Below, one piece after another: positions 25,662-34,682 of a stretch of 50,132 nucleotides of DNA. Origin of the DNA: JAPYTY01 sp036338435 (GTDB taxonomy: Bacteria > Acidobacteriota > UBA6911 > RPQK01 > JADFOI01); assembly GCA_036338435.1 (NCBI GenBank), contig JAYZCG010000006.1, positions 1 through 50,132 of the forward strand, given 5' to 3'. The notes beneath the pieces were generated by a model. It did not search any database. It was not told the origin of the DNA and saw nothing but the letters and a program-made list of their open reading frames with translations. The number at the start of each line of letters is the position of its first letter. Positions within the stretch are counted from its first letter, which is position 1. Position numbers and translations under genes: made by a program.

Positions 25662-26333
25662 TTAATCAAGGGGCATTGTCCCCCATACAACTAAGTGGTA
25701 ATCGCTCACCACCTCCAGAGAAAAATGCCCGAGGCCAGCCCTCTCTAACTGGGCTTCTATCTCATCCGTACGATAGGCTGCTAGTAGAGAGTTGTAAAAA
25801 TCACGTTGCAAGATTTTAGGTTCTTCTGAAACATGCAATTCAGTGAGCTTACTTGCCTGCCCCCTACTTTCAGGACGTAGCAAATCCATAACAAATACAA
25901 GCGAATTTGAACCGGCTAACCCGCTCACAGCACTCCAAAACATCTGGGGATCTTGCAAGTGATGGAGAACGCTGTTGCTAATCACCACATCATATCGATC
26001 CCGAGGTAGCTTAGCGGTGGGCAAAAGACCTTCAATGAGCACGACGTATTGTTCAAGTCGTTCCCTACGGACAGCCTGTCGTCCAAATTTCAACATAGAC
26101 TTAGATCCATCTACTCCATGCACATAGCATCGAGGATAGCACCGTGCAAAACGCAAAGTTATGTCAGCAGGTCCACAACCCAGATCCAGAACATATTTTC
26201 CTATCAAGTCCCCCTGAAATCGCTCTCCAAACAACTTAACAAAACGCTCATGTTGTATGTGGAAACTAGCCTCTGCATAAGCACGAGCCTGCTCTTCATC
26301 CAGCATCAGTTCTTCTTCGGGAATGCGCTTCAT
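25662..26333 (-). CDS. Class I SAM-dependent methyltransferase
   Basis: The 223-residue protein has motif I VLDLGCGPADITLRFA at about residues 48-63, the acidic end of strand 2 in VHGVDGSKSML, and the YDVVISNSVLHHLQDP post-I block, all typical of class I methyltransferases of the UbiE/type 11 kind. No substrate-recognition domain is recognisable. It converges with the PQQ dehydrogenase gene and lies 217 bp downstream of pckG on the same strand. Function cannot be assigned beyond the chemistry. Confidence 0.8.
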   Translation of the reverse strand: MKRIPEEELMLDEEQARAYAEASFHIQHERFVKLFGERFQGDLIGKYVLDLGCGPADITLRFARCYPRCYVHGVDGSKSMLKFGRQAVRRERLEQYVVLIEGLLPTAKLPRDRYDVVISNSVLHHLQDPQMFWSAVSGLAGSNSLVFVMDLLRPESRGQASKLTELHVSEEPKILQRDFYNSLLAAYRTDEIEAQLERAGLGHFSLEVVSDYHLVVWGTMPLD

Positions 26334-26393
26334 ACCTTTTTATCTTAATGCCAGGTAAAGTTAACACCTGTAATGTGTGCCCCATCCACGACA

Positions 26394-26417
26394 TAAAACA
26401 ATCCAAGTTGGGATTGT
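26394..26417 (-). terminator. Possible terminator of gltA-pckG
   Basis: On the minus strand ACAATCC and GGATTGT form a 7-bp stem with a 6-base loop, and the stem runs directly into TTTTA. It lies about 135 bp after the pckG stop and before the methyltransferase gene. The stem is short and only half GC. Confidence 0.4.
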
Positions 26418-26550
26418 CTGGACTTTACCAACGATCTATGTCCACCAAAACGATCACCGTTTGTCAAAGTGTTGGTCTTAAAACCTTCAGAGGCCATCTC
26501 GGCCATGTTTTAGAGTATTGAGTTCACTCGGTAGGTTGGATACACCGAAA

Positions 26551-28404
26551 CTAGCAATCTTTAGCCCTTTTCAATCTTTCTTTGAACTTGTTAAATTCTT
26601 CGCGTAACTCCTGGGGTAATCGATCTCCAAACTTTGCATAGTGTTCTTCGATTCCAGGGATTTCATTAAGCCATCCTTCTACATCTACTTCCAAAAGCGC
26701 ATCCATCGCAGCCTGACTAATGTCGAGACCAGTGGTATCAATAGTTCCCCCAGATGGCATCCTGCCGAGAGGTGTTTCCACATATACATCTCGCTCGTCA
26801 ACTCTTTCAAAAATCCACTTCAGAACACGACTATTGTCCCCATATCCAGGCCATAAGAATTGTCCATCCGCACCCTTTCTAAACCAGTTTACGTAAAATA
26901 TTTTAGGCAGGTTACTTTCGTCCTGCTGTTGCCCAATGGTGAGCCAATGAGCGAAATAATCTCCCATGTGGTAGCCACAGAATGGAAGCATAGCCATCGG
27001 ATCACGACGGACCTGCCCTATCTTCCCGGCTGCTGCTGCCGTTTTCTCCGAGGACATTATGGAGGCAAGAAAAGTGCCGTGCTGCCAACCAAACGCTTCG
27101 ACCACCAGTGGGATAACTGTTTCCCGACGCCCACCCACTAAAAAGGCACTAATAGGAACACCCCTTGGATCTTCCCACTCCTCTGCAATGACTGGACACT
27201 GATGCGCTGGTGCAGTAAACCTAGCATTTGGATGTGCAGCTTTACGATCCGATTGTGGAGTCCATGGCCGTCGTAGCCAATCAGCTAGTTTAGCAGGAGT
27301 TTCTTTAGTCATCTCCTCCCACCAGACATCTCCATCCGTAGTAAACGCACAGTTAGTAAAGATACTGTTTTCTGCGAAACACCGCATAGCATTTGGGTTA
27401 GACCTATCGTTGGTTCCAGGCGCAACTCCAAAAAACCCTGCTTCTGGATTAATAGCATAAAGACGACCGTCATCACCAAATTGCATCCAGGCAATATCAT
27501 CACCAATAGTTTCTACCTTCCAACCCTCAATCGTTGGACTTAGCATTGCCAGATTAGTTTTTCCACAAGCACTTGGAAATGCTCCCGTCACATACTTCAC
27601 CTCACCTTCCGGTGAAGTCAGCTTCAAAATCAACATGTGTTCGGCCAGCCAGCCTTCGTCACGTGCCTGCACTGAAGCAATGCGGAGAGCATGACACTTT
27701 TTCCCCAGTAGCGCGTTTCCACCGTAGCCCGATCCGTAAGACATAATTTCACGGGTTTCCGGAAAATGAGCAATATACTTGTTATCAGCATCACAGGGCC
27801 ACGGATTGTCAGGTTGCTTCGGATCAGACAATGGTGCTCCAACAGAATGAAGGCCCCGAACAAAATCACCACTATTACCCAACACCTTCAAAATTTTTAC
27901 ACCAACACGAGCCATGATATGCATATTACATACCACGTAAGGAGAATCTGTGATCTCAAATCCAATCTTAGCAATTGGACTGCCGATTGGACCCATGGAA
28001 TAAGGGATAACATACATGACTCGCCCTCGCATACACCCATCGTACAACCCCTGAAGCTTTTCCCTCATTTCCTTTGGATCAGCCCAGTTGTTAGTGGGCC
28101 CTGCTCCCTCTTCCTTCTCTGAACAGATAAAGGTAAAGTTTTCAACACGAGCGACATCCTTAGGATCTGAACGGCAATAGTAGCTGTTAGGCCGTTTGGA
28201 CTTGTTAAGCTTGATATAAGTTCCTACATCAACTAGAAGTTGGCTGAGACGATCATATTCTTCAGTTGAACCGTCACACCAATAAACCTCATCAGGTTGA
28301 CAGAGATCCTCTATCCTACTCACCCATCCTTTTAGCTCGACATTGCTTGTTGGCCCGTCTTCCTTTGAACTCTCTAGAGAATCAATCGCTTGTTTGTCTT
28401 TCAT
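26551..28404 (-). CDS. pckG: Phosphoenolpyruvate carboxykinase, GTP-dependent
   Basis: PckG converts oxaloacetate and GTP to PEP in gluconeogenesis. At 617 aa it has the size of the GTP class. It has GSYGG-type substrate residues (SYGSGYGGNALLGKKC), the kinase-1a P-loop GAFPSACGKTNLAML, the metal-binding TIGDDIAWM, and NWFRKG near the C-terminus. The P-loop SACGKTN with its active-site Cys marks the GTP form rather than the ATP form. It follows gltA by 11 bp, with GGGGAA before the ATG, so the two are co-transcribed. Confidence 0.96.
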   Translation of the reverse strand: MKDKQAIDSLESSKEDGPTSNVELKGWVSRIEDLCQPDEVYWCDGSTEEYDRLSQLLVDVGTYIKLNKSKRPNSYYCRSDPKDVARVENFTFICSEKEEGAGPTNNWADPKEMREKLQGLYDGCMRGRVMYVIPYSMGPIGSPIAKIGFEITDSPYVVCNMHIMARVGVKILKVLGNSGDFVRGLHSVGAPLSDPKQPDNPWPCDADNKYIAHFPETREIMSYGSGYGGNALLGKKCHALRIASVQARDEGWLAEHMLILKLTSPEGEVKYVTGAFPSACGKTNLAMLSPTIEGWKVETIGDDIAWMQFGDDGRLYAINPEAGFFGVAPGTNDRSNPNAMRCFAENSIFTNCAFTTDGDVWWEEMTKETPAKLADWLRRPWTPQSDRKAAHPNARFTAPAHQCPVIAEEWEDPRGVPISAFLVGGRRETVIPLVVEAFGWQHGTFLASIMSSEKTAAAAGKIGQVRRDPMAMLPFCGYHMGDYFAHWLTIGQQQDESNLPKIFYVNWFRKGADGQFLWPGYGDNSRVLKWIFERVDERDVYVETPLGRMPSGGTIDTTGLDISQAAMDALLEVDVEGWLNEIPGIEEHYAKFGDRLPQELREEFNKFKERLKRAKDC

Positions 28405-28415
28405 TCAAGTTCCCC

Positions 28416-29789
28416 TCAACTACGTTCATCAAGACCTACATACTCCCTCGTATCATGGCCCGTGTAAATTTGATGTGGCCTAGCTATCTTCTTGTCCTTG
28501 TCCAGAAGCATTTCCTGCCACTGCGCCAGCCATCCTACAGTACGAGGAATGGCAAAAAGTACCGGAAACATGTCGACTGGAAAGCCCAAAGCTTGATAAA
28601 TGATCCCCGAATAAAAATCAACATTAGGGTATAGCTTTCGTGACAAAAAGTACTCATCCTTGAGTGCGATCCGTTCTAACTCCAAGGCAATTTCCAGAAG
28701 AGGATTGACGCCGGTTACTTTAAAAACATCATGAGCTAGCTCTCGAATAACTCTAGCCCTGGGATCATAGTTTTTATAAATTCGATGTCCAAATCCCATG
28801 AGCCGCTGACCAGGTGTAGATTTTATTTTCTCAATATAAGAAGCTATATTTTTTACAGTTCCTATTTCACTTAACATTCGTAGTACTGCCTCATTAGCGC
28901 CACCATGAAGAGGTCCATAAAGCGCTGCTGCTGCTGCTGCCAGTGCCGAGTAAGGGTCAGCATTTGTACTTCCTACACTTCTCATGGCACTAGCGCTGGT
29001 GTTTTGCTCGTGGTCTATATGGAGGATAAATAATATATCTAATGCCTTGTTCAAAACCGGATCCAATTTGTGTTCTGATCCCACACCTCTAAACATCATG
29101 TTCAAAAAATTGTCTGTGAAAGCAAGTTTGTTGTTTGGATAGACGTAGGGCAACCCCCGGTTATGCCGATAGGCAAAAGCTGCAATCGTCGGCATCTTTG
29201 CAATTAACCTCCAAATTTGCTTCTGCCGTGATTTTTCGTCAAAAATATTCTTGGCATTTGGATAAAAAGTCGAGAGCGCCCCAACGGTTCCCACCAGCAT
29301 GCCCATAGGATGGGCATCATAGTGGAAGCCCTCCATGAATTTTTTCGTATTTTCATGGATCATGGTGTGGAAAGTGATGTTGTGGGTCCATTCATCAAGT
29401 TGTTCTTTACCGGGCAATTCTCCAAAAAGAGTTAAAAAAGCGGTTTCCAGATAACTACTACGTTCGGCTAACTGTTCAACAGGATACCCTCTATAGCACA
29501 GGATACCTTTGTCCCCATTTACGAAGGTAATATTACTCCTACAAACAGCGGTATTGCTGAATCCAGGATCGTATGTCATCAAGCCAAAATCATCCTTAGA
29601 AACTTTTATGTCCCTCAAGTCCATGCAATTGATCGATGCACCGTAGTGAGGGTACGTTCCATAAGTAATAGGGCACTCGTATGTGTTCCCTGTTCTATTG
29701 TCTACAATCGTGAGACTGTCCTTGCCTGGACCCTCATGCCCCCCATGGCTTCCATGTATTTCACGGTTCTTTCTAGTTTTTTTTACCAT
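28416..29789 (-). CDS. gltA: Citrate synthase
   Basis: Condenses acetyl-CoA with oxaloacetate at the entry of the TCA cycle. The 457-residue protein has the three catalytic residues in DHEQNTSAS, GPLHGGANEAV and PNVDFYSG, and GFGHRIYKNYDPRA for CoA and citrate binding. Length and the N-terminal beta-rich domain fit the hexameric type II form, as in Escherichia coli. The first 25 residues include a His/Gly-rich stretch (HGSHGGHEGPG) unlike most relatives. It heads the gltA-pckG pair. Confidence 0.96.
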   Translation of the reverse strand: MVKKTRKNREIHGSHGGHEGPGKDSLTIVDNRTGNTYECPITYGTYPHYGASINCMDLRDIKVSKDDFGLMTYDPGFSNTAVCRSNITFVNGDKGILCYRGYPVEQLAERSSYLETAFLTLFGELPGKEQLDEWTHNITFHTMIHENTKKFMEGFHYDAHPMGMLVGTVGALSTFYPNAKNIFDEKSRQKQIWRLIAKMPTIAAFAYRHNRGLPYVYPNNKLAFTDNFLNMMFRGVGSEHKLDPVLNKALDILFILHIDHEQNTSASAMRSVGSTNADPYSALAAAAAALYGPLHGGANEAVLRMLSEIGTVKNIASYIEKIKSTPGQRLMGFGHRIYKNYDPRARVIRELAHDVFKVTGVNPLLEIALELERIALKDEYFLSRKLYPNVDFYSGIIYQALGFPVDMFPVLFAIPRTVGWLAQWQEMLLDKDKKIARPHQIYTGHDTREYVGLDERS

Positions 29790-29968
29790 GGTTTCTCTGA
29801 AAAGATTTCACTCGGACATTTGATTATAGACAAAGGAAAGAAAGTTGTCTCCGCCTGTGGTTACATTTGATCAAAGCCCCGAAATCAACAACGTGCCAAA
29901 TACACTCACACCGCGACAGGAGAATTAACTCTCGTGTCTCCACTCCCCTTCATCTCCTGATCTAAATT

Positions 29969-30044
29969 TGGTAGCCCCAACGGGAGTCGAACCCGTGTTT
30001 CCGCCTTGAGAGGGCGGCGTCCTAGGCCTCTAGACGATGGGGCC
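29969..30044 (-). tRNA. trnE: tRNA-Glu (anticodon CTC)
   Basis: Read on the minus strand: acceptor GGCCCCA/TGGGGCT with a G1-U72 wobble, D arm beginning TCGTCTAGAGGCCTAGGACG, anticodon stem CCGCC/GGCGG with loop CTCTCAA (anticodon CTC), T arm ACGGG-TTCGACT-CCCGT, discriminator A and encoded CCA at 29969-29971. It reads GAG. Confidence 0.95.
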
Positions 30045-30161
30045 AGACAATACAAACCCCCATCTTCTACAAGAGGATGGAAAGTTGTCAAACCATTAGT
30101 ACCGAACTAATAACATTTACAACTCACAACGCTTAGATCTGTCAAACTTTTAGAATAGACC

Positions 30162-30413
30162 TTACCTTCTATAAGGAGTGATTTTATTGAGCATGAACTC
30201 TTCCAGTATCGTAGTTTCAGATAACATTTCCTCTAGTATTTCATAGGACAACGTGAAGGTTACCGGTGTAATCCGGTGCTGTTCGAGGCCAACCCGCAAA
30301 TGGCCTCCCTCATCTACTAGCTCTACCTGGGTATCTACGCCTAGGTGAAAAAAGCAGAACAGATCCAGCTTTTCTTGAAATTGTTGCCTAAGGTATATCT
30401 TGTCAAGATTCAC
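30162..30413 (-). CDS. Hypothetical protein, translationally coupled to an AhpD-like gene
   Basis: The 83-residue protein begins at a GTG that overlaps the stop of the preceding AhpD-like gene (GTGA), a standard sign of coupling. I do not recognise a family. It is mostly charged and hydrophobic residues in alternation, with strands such as DTQVELVDEGGHLRVGL and VTFTLSYEILEEML, and has no membrane segment, cysteine pair or signal peptide. The coupling suggests it works with its neighbour. Confidence 0.6.
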   Translation of the reverse strand: MNLDKIYLRQQFQEKLDLFCFFHLGVDTQVELVDEGGHLRVGLEQHRITPVTFTLSYEILEEMLSETTILEEFMLNKITPYRR

Positions 30414-30775
30414 TTGGGAGACGAATCGAAATGCTTTAGTTGGAGCTTTTCGGACGCAATGTCAGTCTGATCAACAACTCCAGCCGCAGCAACTCCCATG
30501 GCTATACAGATGGCTTCACTGATTTCCTCTCTGGTAGCACCATATCCAAGTGCCTTCTCCAGATGTCCTTCAAGACATCCTGTGCAATGAAACCCCAATG
30601 AGGCAGCTATGGCAATAAGTTCTTTAGTTTTGCGGTCGATGCTCGAGGACTTGTAGGTTTCCTTGTAAAATTTGAAGTAGATCTTCCGCAAGCGCTCTTC
30701 CACCATGCTGTAGGAAGGCCACCTCTCCTTTTTAGAGTCCTTTTGCTCGTTTCCTATGTCGCCCTGATCCGGCAT
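30410..30775 (-). CDS. Carboxymuconolactone decarboxylase / AhpD-like protein
   Basis: The 121-residue protein has the CMD-domain helices with the redox motif CTGCLEGH (CxxC plus a downstream His, about residues 59-66), preceded by DRKTKELIAIAASLGFHC and followed by LGYGATREEISEAICIAMGVAAAG. AhpD-like proteins pass electrons to peroxiredoxins or act as small peroxidases. No peroxiredoxin is nearby. The first 20 residues are a polar extension. Confidence 0.82.
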   Translation of the reverse strand: MPDQGDIGNEQKDSKKERWPSYSMVEERLRKIYFKFYKETYKSSSIDRKTKELIAIAASLGFHCTGCLEGHLEKALGYGATREEISEAICIAMGVAAAGVVDQTDIASEKLQLKHFDSSPK

Positions 30776-30893
30776 AAGGCAGCAAGGTTACCATCAACCA
30801 AACCTCCTGTCTATACAGAGTCTACGCGACTTTATTCCTCCACTGTACATTCTTCTTTTACGCCAAAGCACCTGTATCTGCTATCTTTACTGC

Positions 30894-33161
30894 ATGCGGT
30901 TATGGATTAGGGTCGTTATCTTTGCTTGCTTTCTTTTGGAAGCATTCTCCCATCCGCAGGAACGTGCCCGAGCAGAGTTTGACTACGAAGGTAATACAAT
31001 TGTTCTCGAAGCTGAACAGCTAACACGCCAATCAGACGACTTCTGGATTGCAGATGGAGACGTCGTGATCACTTATCAGGACATTGTGTTACGGGCACCC
31101 CGGCTGACCTACAATCTGTCCACAGGCGAGGTAGTGGTTCGGGAAGGCTTAGAAATCACCGAAGGACTGCAACGCCTACAAGGAACGCAGGCAGAACTCA
31201 ATCTCAAAATGAATACTGGGAGCATCTACAATGCCGAAGGGTTTACCGATGATGAACTGTATGTCAAAGCCAAAAAACTGCTCAAAACAGGTCCCAACAC
31301 GTATGTCGTTCAAAATGGATTCCTAACAGCCTGCGAGGAAGCCGTCCCAAAATGGAGTTTTACTATCAAGGAAGCACATCTTAAAACAGGTGGTATGGTG
31401 CGCGTGAACCATACCCTTTTCAAAATAAAGAAGATTCCTGTCTTTTACCTACCCGTTATGCTATTTCCAACCGGAGAAAAAAAACGCTCAAGTGGATTCT
31501 TGCTACCTACAATTGGCAATTCAAACGACAAAGGTCGAAGTGTAAGCCAGGCGCTCTATCTAGTTCTAGGTCGTAGTGCCGATATAACACTAAGGGGAGA
31601 TTACTTTTCCAAACGCGGATTCGGTCAAGGACTGACTTTCAGAACCCGTCCGAATGCACTCACTTCTCTTGAGTTAGACTGGTATTCTGTTAAAGATCGC
31701 AAGAATCAAGGAGGCACTACTTTGACCGGCATCGGAGAAACCCGCCTTCCCCACGGATTCCGAGTCGTAGCTGACTTCAACCTAGTTTCTAGTTTTGTAT
31801 TCCGTCAAGTTTTTTCTGACAATTTTTATACGGCAACCCTTCCCACCGACAATTCCCGTGTTTTTCTAAGTAATACTTCTGGGTCACGTTCCTTTAACCT
31901 AATCGTATCCCGTGAAGAGACAGTGTTCCCAGGTCAAAATGTAGTGATCCGAAATACCCCCTCTCTGAATTTTAAGCTTACTGGGGAAAACTTTTTTAAT
32001 GCCCCCCTTTACTTCGACCTAGATGCGTCAGCAGAGGGACGCTCTCGAACCCGTCTTTTCGCATCAACGCATCACACGTCTCAAGATAATTTTTTTGAGA
32101 CTCCGGGAATTATTCAACGACTTGATCTCTTTCCCCAGTTTTATTCTTCATTCCCGCTATTCCAAGGTCTTCGTATAACCCCCCGCTTAGGCCTAAGAGA
32201 AACCTTTTATAGCGATAGTTTGCATGACTCCATTAAATCAACGGATAGTCCTTTAAGTGGCAATAACATTCATCGCCAATATGCAGAATTCACATTGGAT
32301 TTGCAGGGATGGGGACTATCTAAGATTTACAAAACAGCTTCGGGAAAACTCTGGAAGCATCTAATTGAACCGACCTTCCAATATCACTATGTTGGCGGAG
32401 TGAAAGATTTTGACCGGATTCTCCGCTTCGATGAGGTGGATGCCATCGCCAACACCAATGAGGTAGAGTATGCCATCTGGAACCGCCTCTTTGTGAAAAC
32501 AGATACAGAGCACGGCGAAATAACCCGCGAATGGCTCTCCGTGAAATTGGCGCAAAAGATTTTCTTTGACTCTAATTTTGGTGGAGCCTTTGCACCAGGT
32601 GCAGTAAATCAATTCTATCCTCTTAACACCTTAACAGGCTTTCCTTATGGCACCACTGAACGCACTTATTCGCCCTTGACTACTTTGGTGCGACTAACTC
32701 CCCAGCCGCGCTATAGCTTTGACATAAGAGGTGATTATGATCCCAGATTTGGCGTTTTCCGCAATTTCTCAGTTACTGGATTTCTTTCCCGCCCAGGCAT
32801 CTATTTGGGAGGAACCTACTTTGTCACAAAGACATCTCCTGACCTTGTTGAGATAACAAATAATAGCCCGCTAGCCTCGGACATCTTTCAAAGCAACCAA
32901 TTACAAGCACAAATAGCCATTGGGAATCCTCAACGGGGTCTCTCCATCGCTAGCAACTTCAGCTACGATGTGCGGGCTGAACGTTTTCTGTCCTATCGAT
33001 CACGAGTAGATTATTCTTGGGATTGTTGTGGTTTTGCAGTTGAATACCAAGGTTTCAATCTTGGAATACGACAAGAAAAACAGTTACGCTTCTCTATATT
33101 TTTGAAAGGCATTGGCACTTTCGGAACTATCCAACAACCGGATTTAAATTCTAAGTTCTAA
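30894..33161 (+). CDS. lptD: LPS assembly protein LptD
   Basis: LptD is the outer-membrane barrel that inserts LPS. The 755-residue protein starts with a signal peptide (VVIFACFLLEAFS), then the OstA/LptA-like jellyroll (about 30-140: LEAEQLTR, WIADGDVVITYQDIVLRAPR), followed by KIPVFYLPVMLFPTG and a long beta-barrel rich in alternating aromatic residues. A Cys at 147 and an adjacent Cys pair at 711-712 recall the disulfides of Escherichia coli LptD. Its TAA overlaps the folK ATG by one base. Confidence 0.93.
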   Translation: MRLWIRVVIFACFLLEAFSHPQERARAEFDYEGNTIVLEAEQLTRQSDDFWIADGDVVITYQDIVLRAPRLTYNLSTGEVVVREGLEITEGLQRLQGTQAELNLKMNTGSIYNAEGFTDDELYVKAKKLLKTGPNTYVVQNGFLTACEEAVPKWSFTIKEAHLKTGGMVRVNHTLFKIKKIPVFYLPVMLFPTGEKKRSSGFLLPTIGNSNDKGRSVSQALYLVLGRSADITLRGDYFSKRGFGQGLTFRTRPNALTSLELDWYSVKDRKNQGGTTLTGIGETRLPHGFRVVADFNLVSSFVFRQVFSDNFYTATLPTDNSRVFLSNTSGSRSFNLIVSREETVFPGQNVVIRNTPSLNFKLTGENFFNAPLYFDLDASAEGRSRTRLFASTHHTSQDNFFETPGIIQRLDLFPQFYSSFPLFQGLRITPRLGLRETFYSDSLHDSIKSTDSPLSGNNIHRQYAEFTLDLQGWGLSKIYKTASGKLWKHLIEPTFQYHYVGGVKDFDRILRFDEVDAIANTNEVEYAIWNRLFVKTDTEHGEITREWLSVKLAQKIFFDSNFGGAFAPGAVNQFYPLNTLTGFPYGTTERTYSPLTTLVRLTPQPRYSFDIRGDYDPRFGVFRNFSVTGFLSRPGIYLGGTYFVTKTSPDLVEITNNSPLASDIFQSNQLQAQIAIGNPQRGLSIASNFSYDVRAERFLSYRSRVDYSWDCCGFAVEYQGFNLGIRQEKQLRFSIFLKGIGTFGTIQQPDLNSKF

Positions 33162-33682
33162 TGCCTTCTGAAGTTTACCTCTCATTGGGATCTAATCTGG
33201 GTAGTAGAGAAGCATATATTGATCAGGCACTCACAGAACTTCAGCGAAAAAAAATTATCATAACCCAGCTATCCTCCTTTTATGAGACCGAGCCCGTGGA
33301 TGTGCTCGACCAACCTGACTTCTTAAACCTTGTTTGTAAGGTAAAAACCGCCCATGATCCCCTCACGCTACTTGGCATTTGCCAAGAGATTGAGTCTGCA
33401 ATGTACCGCATCAAAGAAAAACCCAAGGGTCCGCGCAATATCGACATCGACCTCATCTTGTATGATCAGCTTGTAGTTAACAAAGCACAACTCACAATTC
33501 CTCATCCCCGCTGGCACCATAGAAACTTTGTCCTGATTCCGCTCTTAGAAATCGCTCCACATCTACACGATCCTGTGACCAACCAAACCCTTTTGGAACT
33601 CCTCTCGAAATCTCATGACCGTGCACAAGTAACACTAATAACCAGACCTCAGATGATCGGAGATAATAAAAAACTAGATTAG
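33161..33682 (+). CDS. folK: 6-hydroxymethyl-7,8-dihydropterin pyrophosphokinase
   Basis: FolK transfers pyrophosphate from ATP to the pterin in folate synthesis. The 173-residue protein has YLSLGSNLGSRE at the N-terminus, SSFYETEPVD, the GPRNIDIDLILYD metal and ATP site, and PHPRWHHRNFVLIPLLEI. It overlaps lptD by one base (TAATG), so the two genes are co-translated. There is no other folate gene nearby. Confidence 0.95.
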   Translation: MPSEVYLSLGSNLGSREAYIDQALTELQRKKIIITQLSSFYETEPVDVLDQPDFLNLVCKVKTAHDPLTLLGICQEIESAMYRIKEKPKGPRNIDIDLILYDQLVVNKAQLTIPHPRWHHRNFVLIPLLEIAPHLHDPVTNQTLLELLSKSHDRAQVTLITRPQMIGDNKKLD

Positions 33683-33811
33683 TTCGATTTTCAAATTTGC
33701 AGCTGAGATATAATCACGATACAAATATGCTTTTACTCCACAATACATTCGTCAGCGCAACACATCTCCCAAACCATGGTTCTGATGAATTTACAAGATA
33801 ATAAGGAAGCA

Positions 33812-34558
33812 ATGGCAAAGCCTCAAAGAAAGAGAAAAAACAACCAACAAGAAAAGACGAAAGCCACCAAGCCAATAAGCGCCTTAAGGGAATATTTCCT
33901 GACTATTGTAATATGCTCGGTCGTGGCTTTGTTCATAACCACGTATATAGTCCATCCGATGAGTGTCCCAACCCCATCTATGGAACCTACTATTCTGGTA
34001 GGTGATCGGGTTCTGGTGGATAAATTTACCATTCGTAATGGGTTCTACTCCAGGTTGCCTCTAGGTCCTGTACACGAAATTAAAAGACATGACATTGTTG
34101 TTTGCAAATCTCCGATTCAACCAGATATTTTACTTGTGAAAAGAGTTATCGGTCTTCCGGGTGAGACGTTGGAAATCCGGGATAAAATTGTCTACATCCA
34201 AGGGGCCCCCTTGAATGAATCTTACAAAACCCATTCAGATGAACACATCTACGCTGAAGGGGGTCCGAACTCTCTCATTCAAATGGATCGAGATAACTAC
34301 AAAGCCATTACAATTCCCGAGGACAACTATTTCGTCATGGGAGATAATCGAGATGACAGCTTGGATAGTCGTTTCTGGCGTTTTTTGCCCCGCCACAACA
34401 TTGTTGGCAAACCTTTATTCATCTTCTGGTCCTATGCAGATGCACCTGATGCCCACTTGCAATCATCCCCTTGGGAATTAATACAACTTTACGGTGAGCG
34501 GATAATCTTTTTTGTAACTCGTACCCGTTGGAACCGTATGGGAACACTAATCAGATAA
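33812..34558 (+). CDS. lepB: Signal peptidase I, first copy
   Basis: LepB cleaves signal peptides at the outer face of the inner membrane. From the ATG at 33812 (AAGGA just upstream) it is 248 aa. A Lys-rich cytoplasmic start is followed by one membrane span (FLTIVICSVVALFITTYIV). The nucleophile is Ser56 in PTPSMEPT, the general base is Lys110 in LLVKRVIGLPGE, and the C-terminal box GDNRDDSLDSR is present. The frame can also begin at 33776. A second full copy follows by about 120 bp. Confidence 0.93.
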   Translation: MAKPQRKRKNNQQEKTKATKPISALREYFLTIVICSVVALFITTYIVHPMSVPTPSMEPTILVGDRVLVDKFTIRNGFYSRLPLGPVHEIKRHDIVVCKSPIQPDILLVKRVIGLPGETLEIRDKIVYIQGAPLNESYKTHSDEHIYAEGGPNSLIQMDRDNYKAITIPEDNYFVMGDNRDDSLDSRFWRFLPRHNIVGKPLFIFWSYADAPDAHLQSSPWELIQLYGERIIFFVTRTRWNRMGTLIR

Positions 34559-34682
34559 GTCATACTCCAGAAAAAAATTATTACCATTCAATCGTTTGTC
34601 CTCCAGTGTCTTTTGTAGTGGCTACTCTATTAGGTTTGATAATATAAAAGCTGGGCACAGACTAAATTTGGTTAGTTGGACA

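Noticed and set aside
28920..28950. Short run of GCA/CTG trinucleotides in gltA
   Set aside because: It codes for an alanine stretch just before GPLHGGAN, where citrate synthases are commonly alanine-rich.
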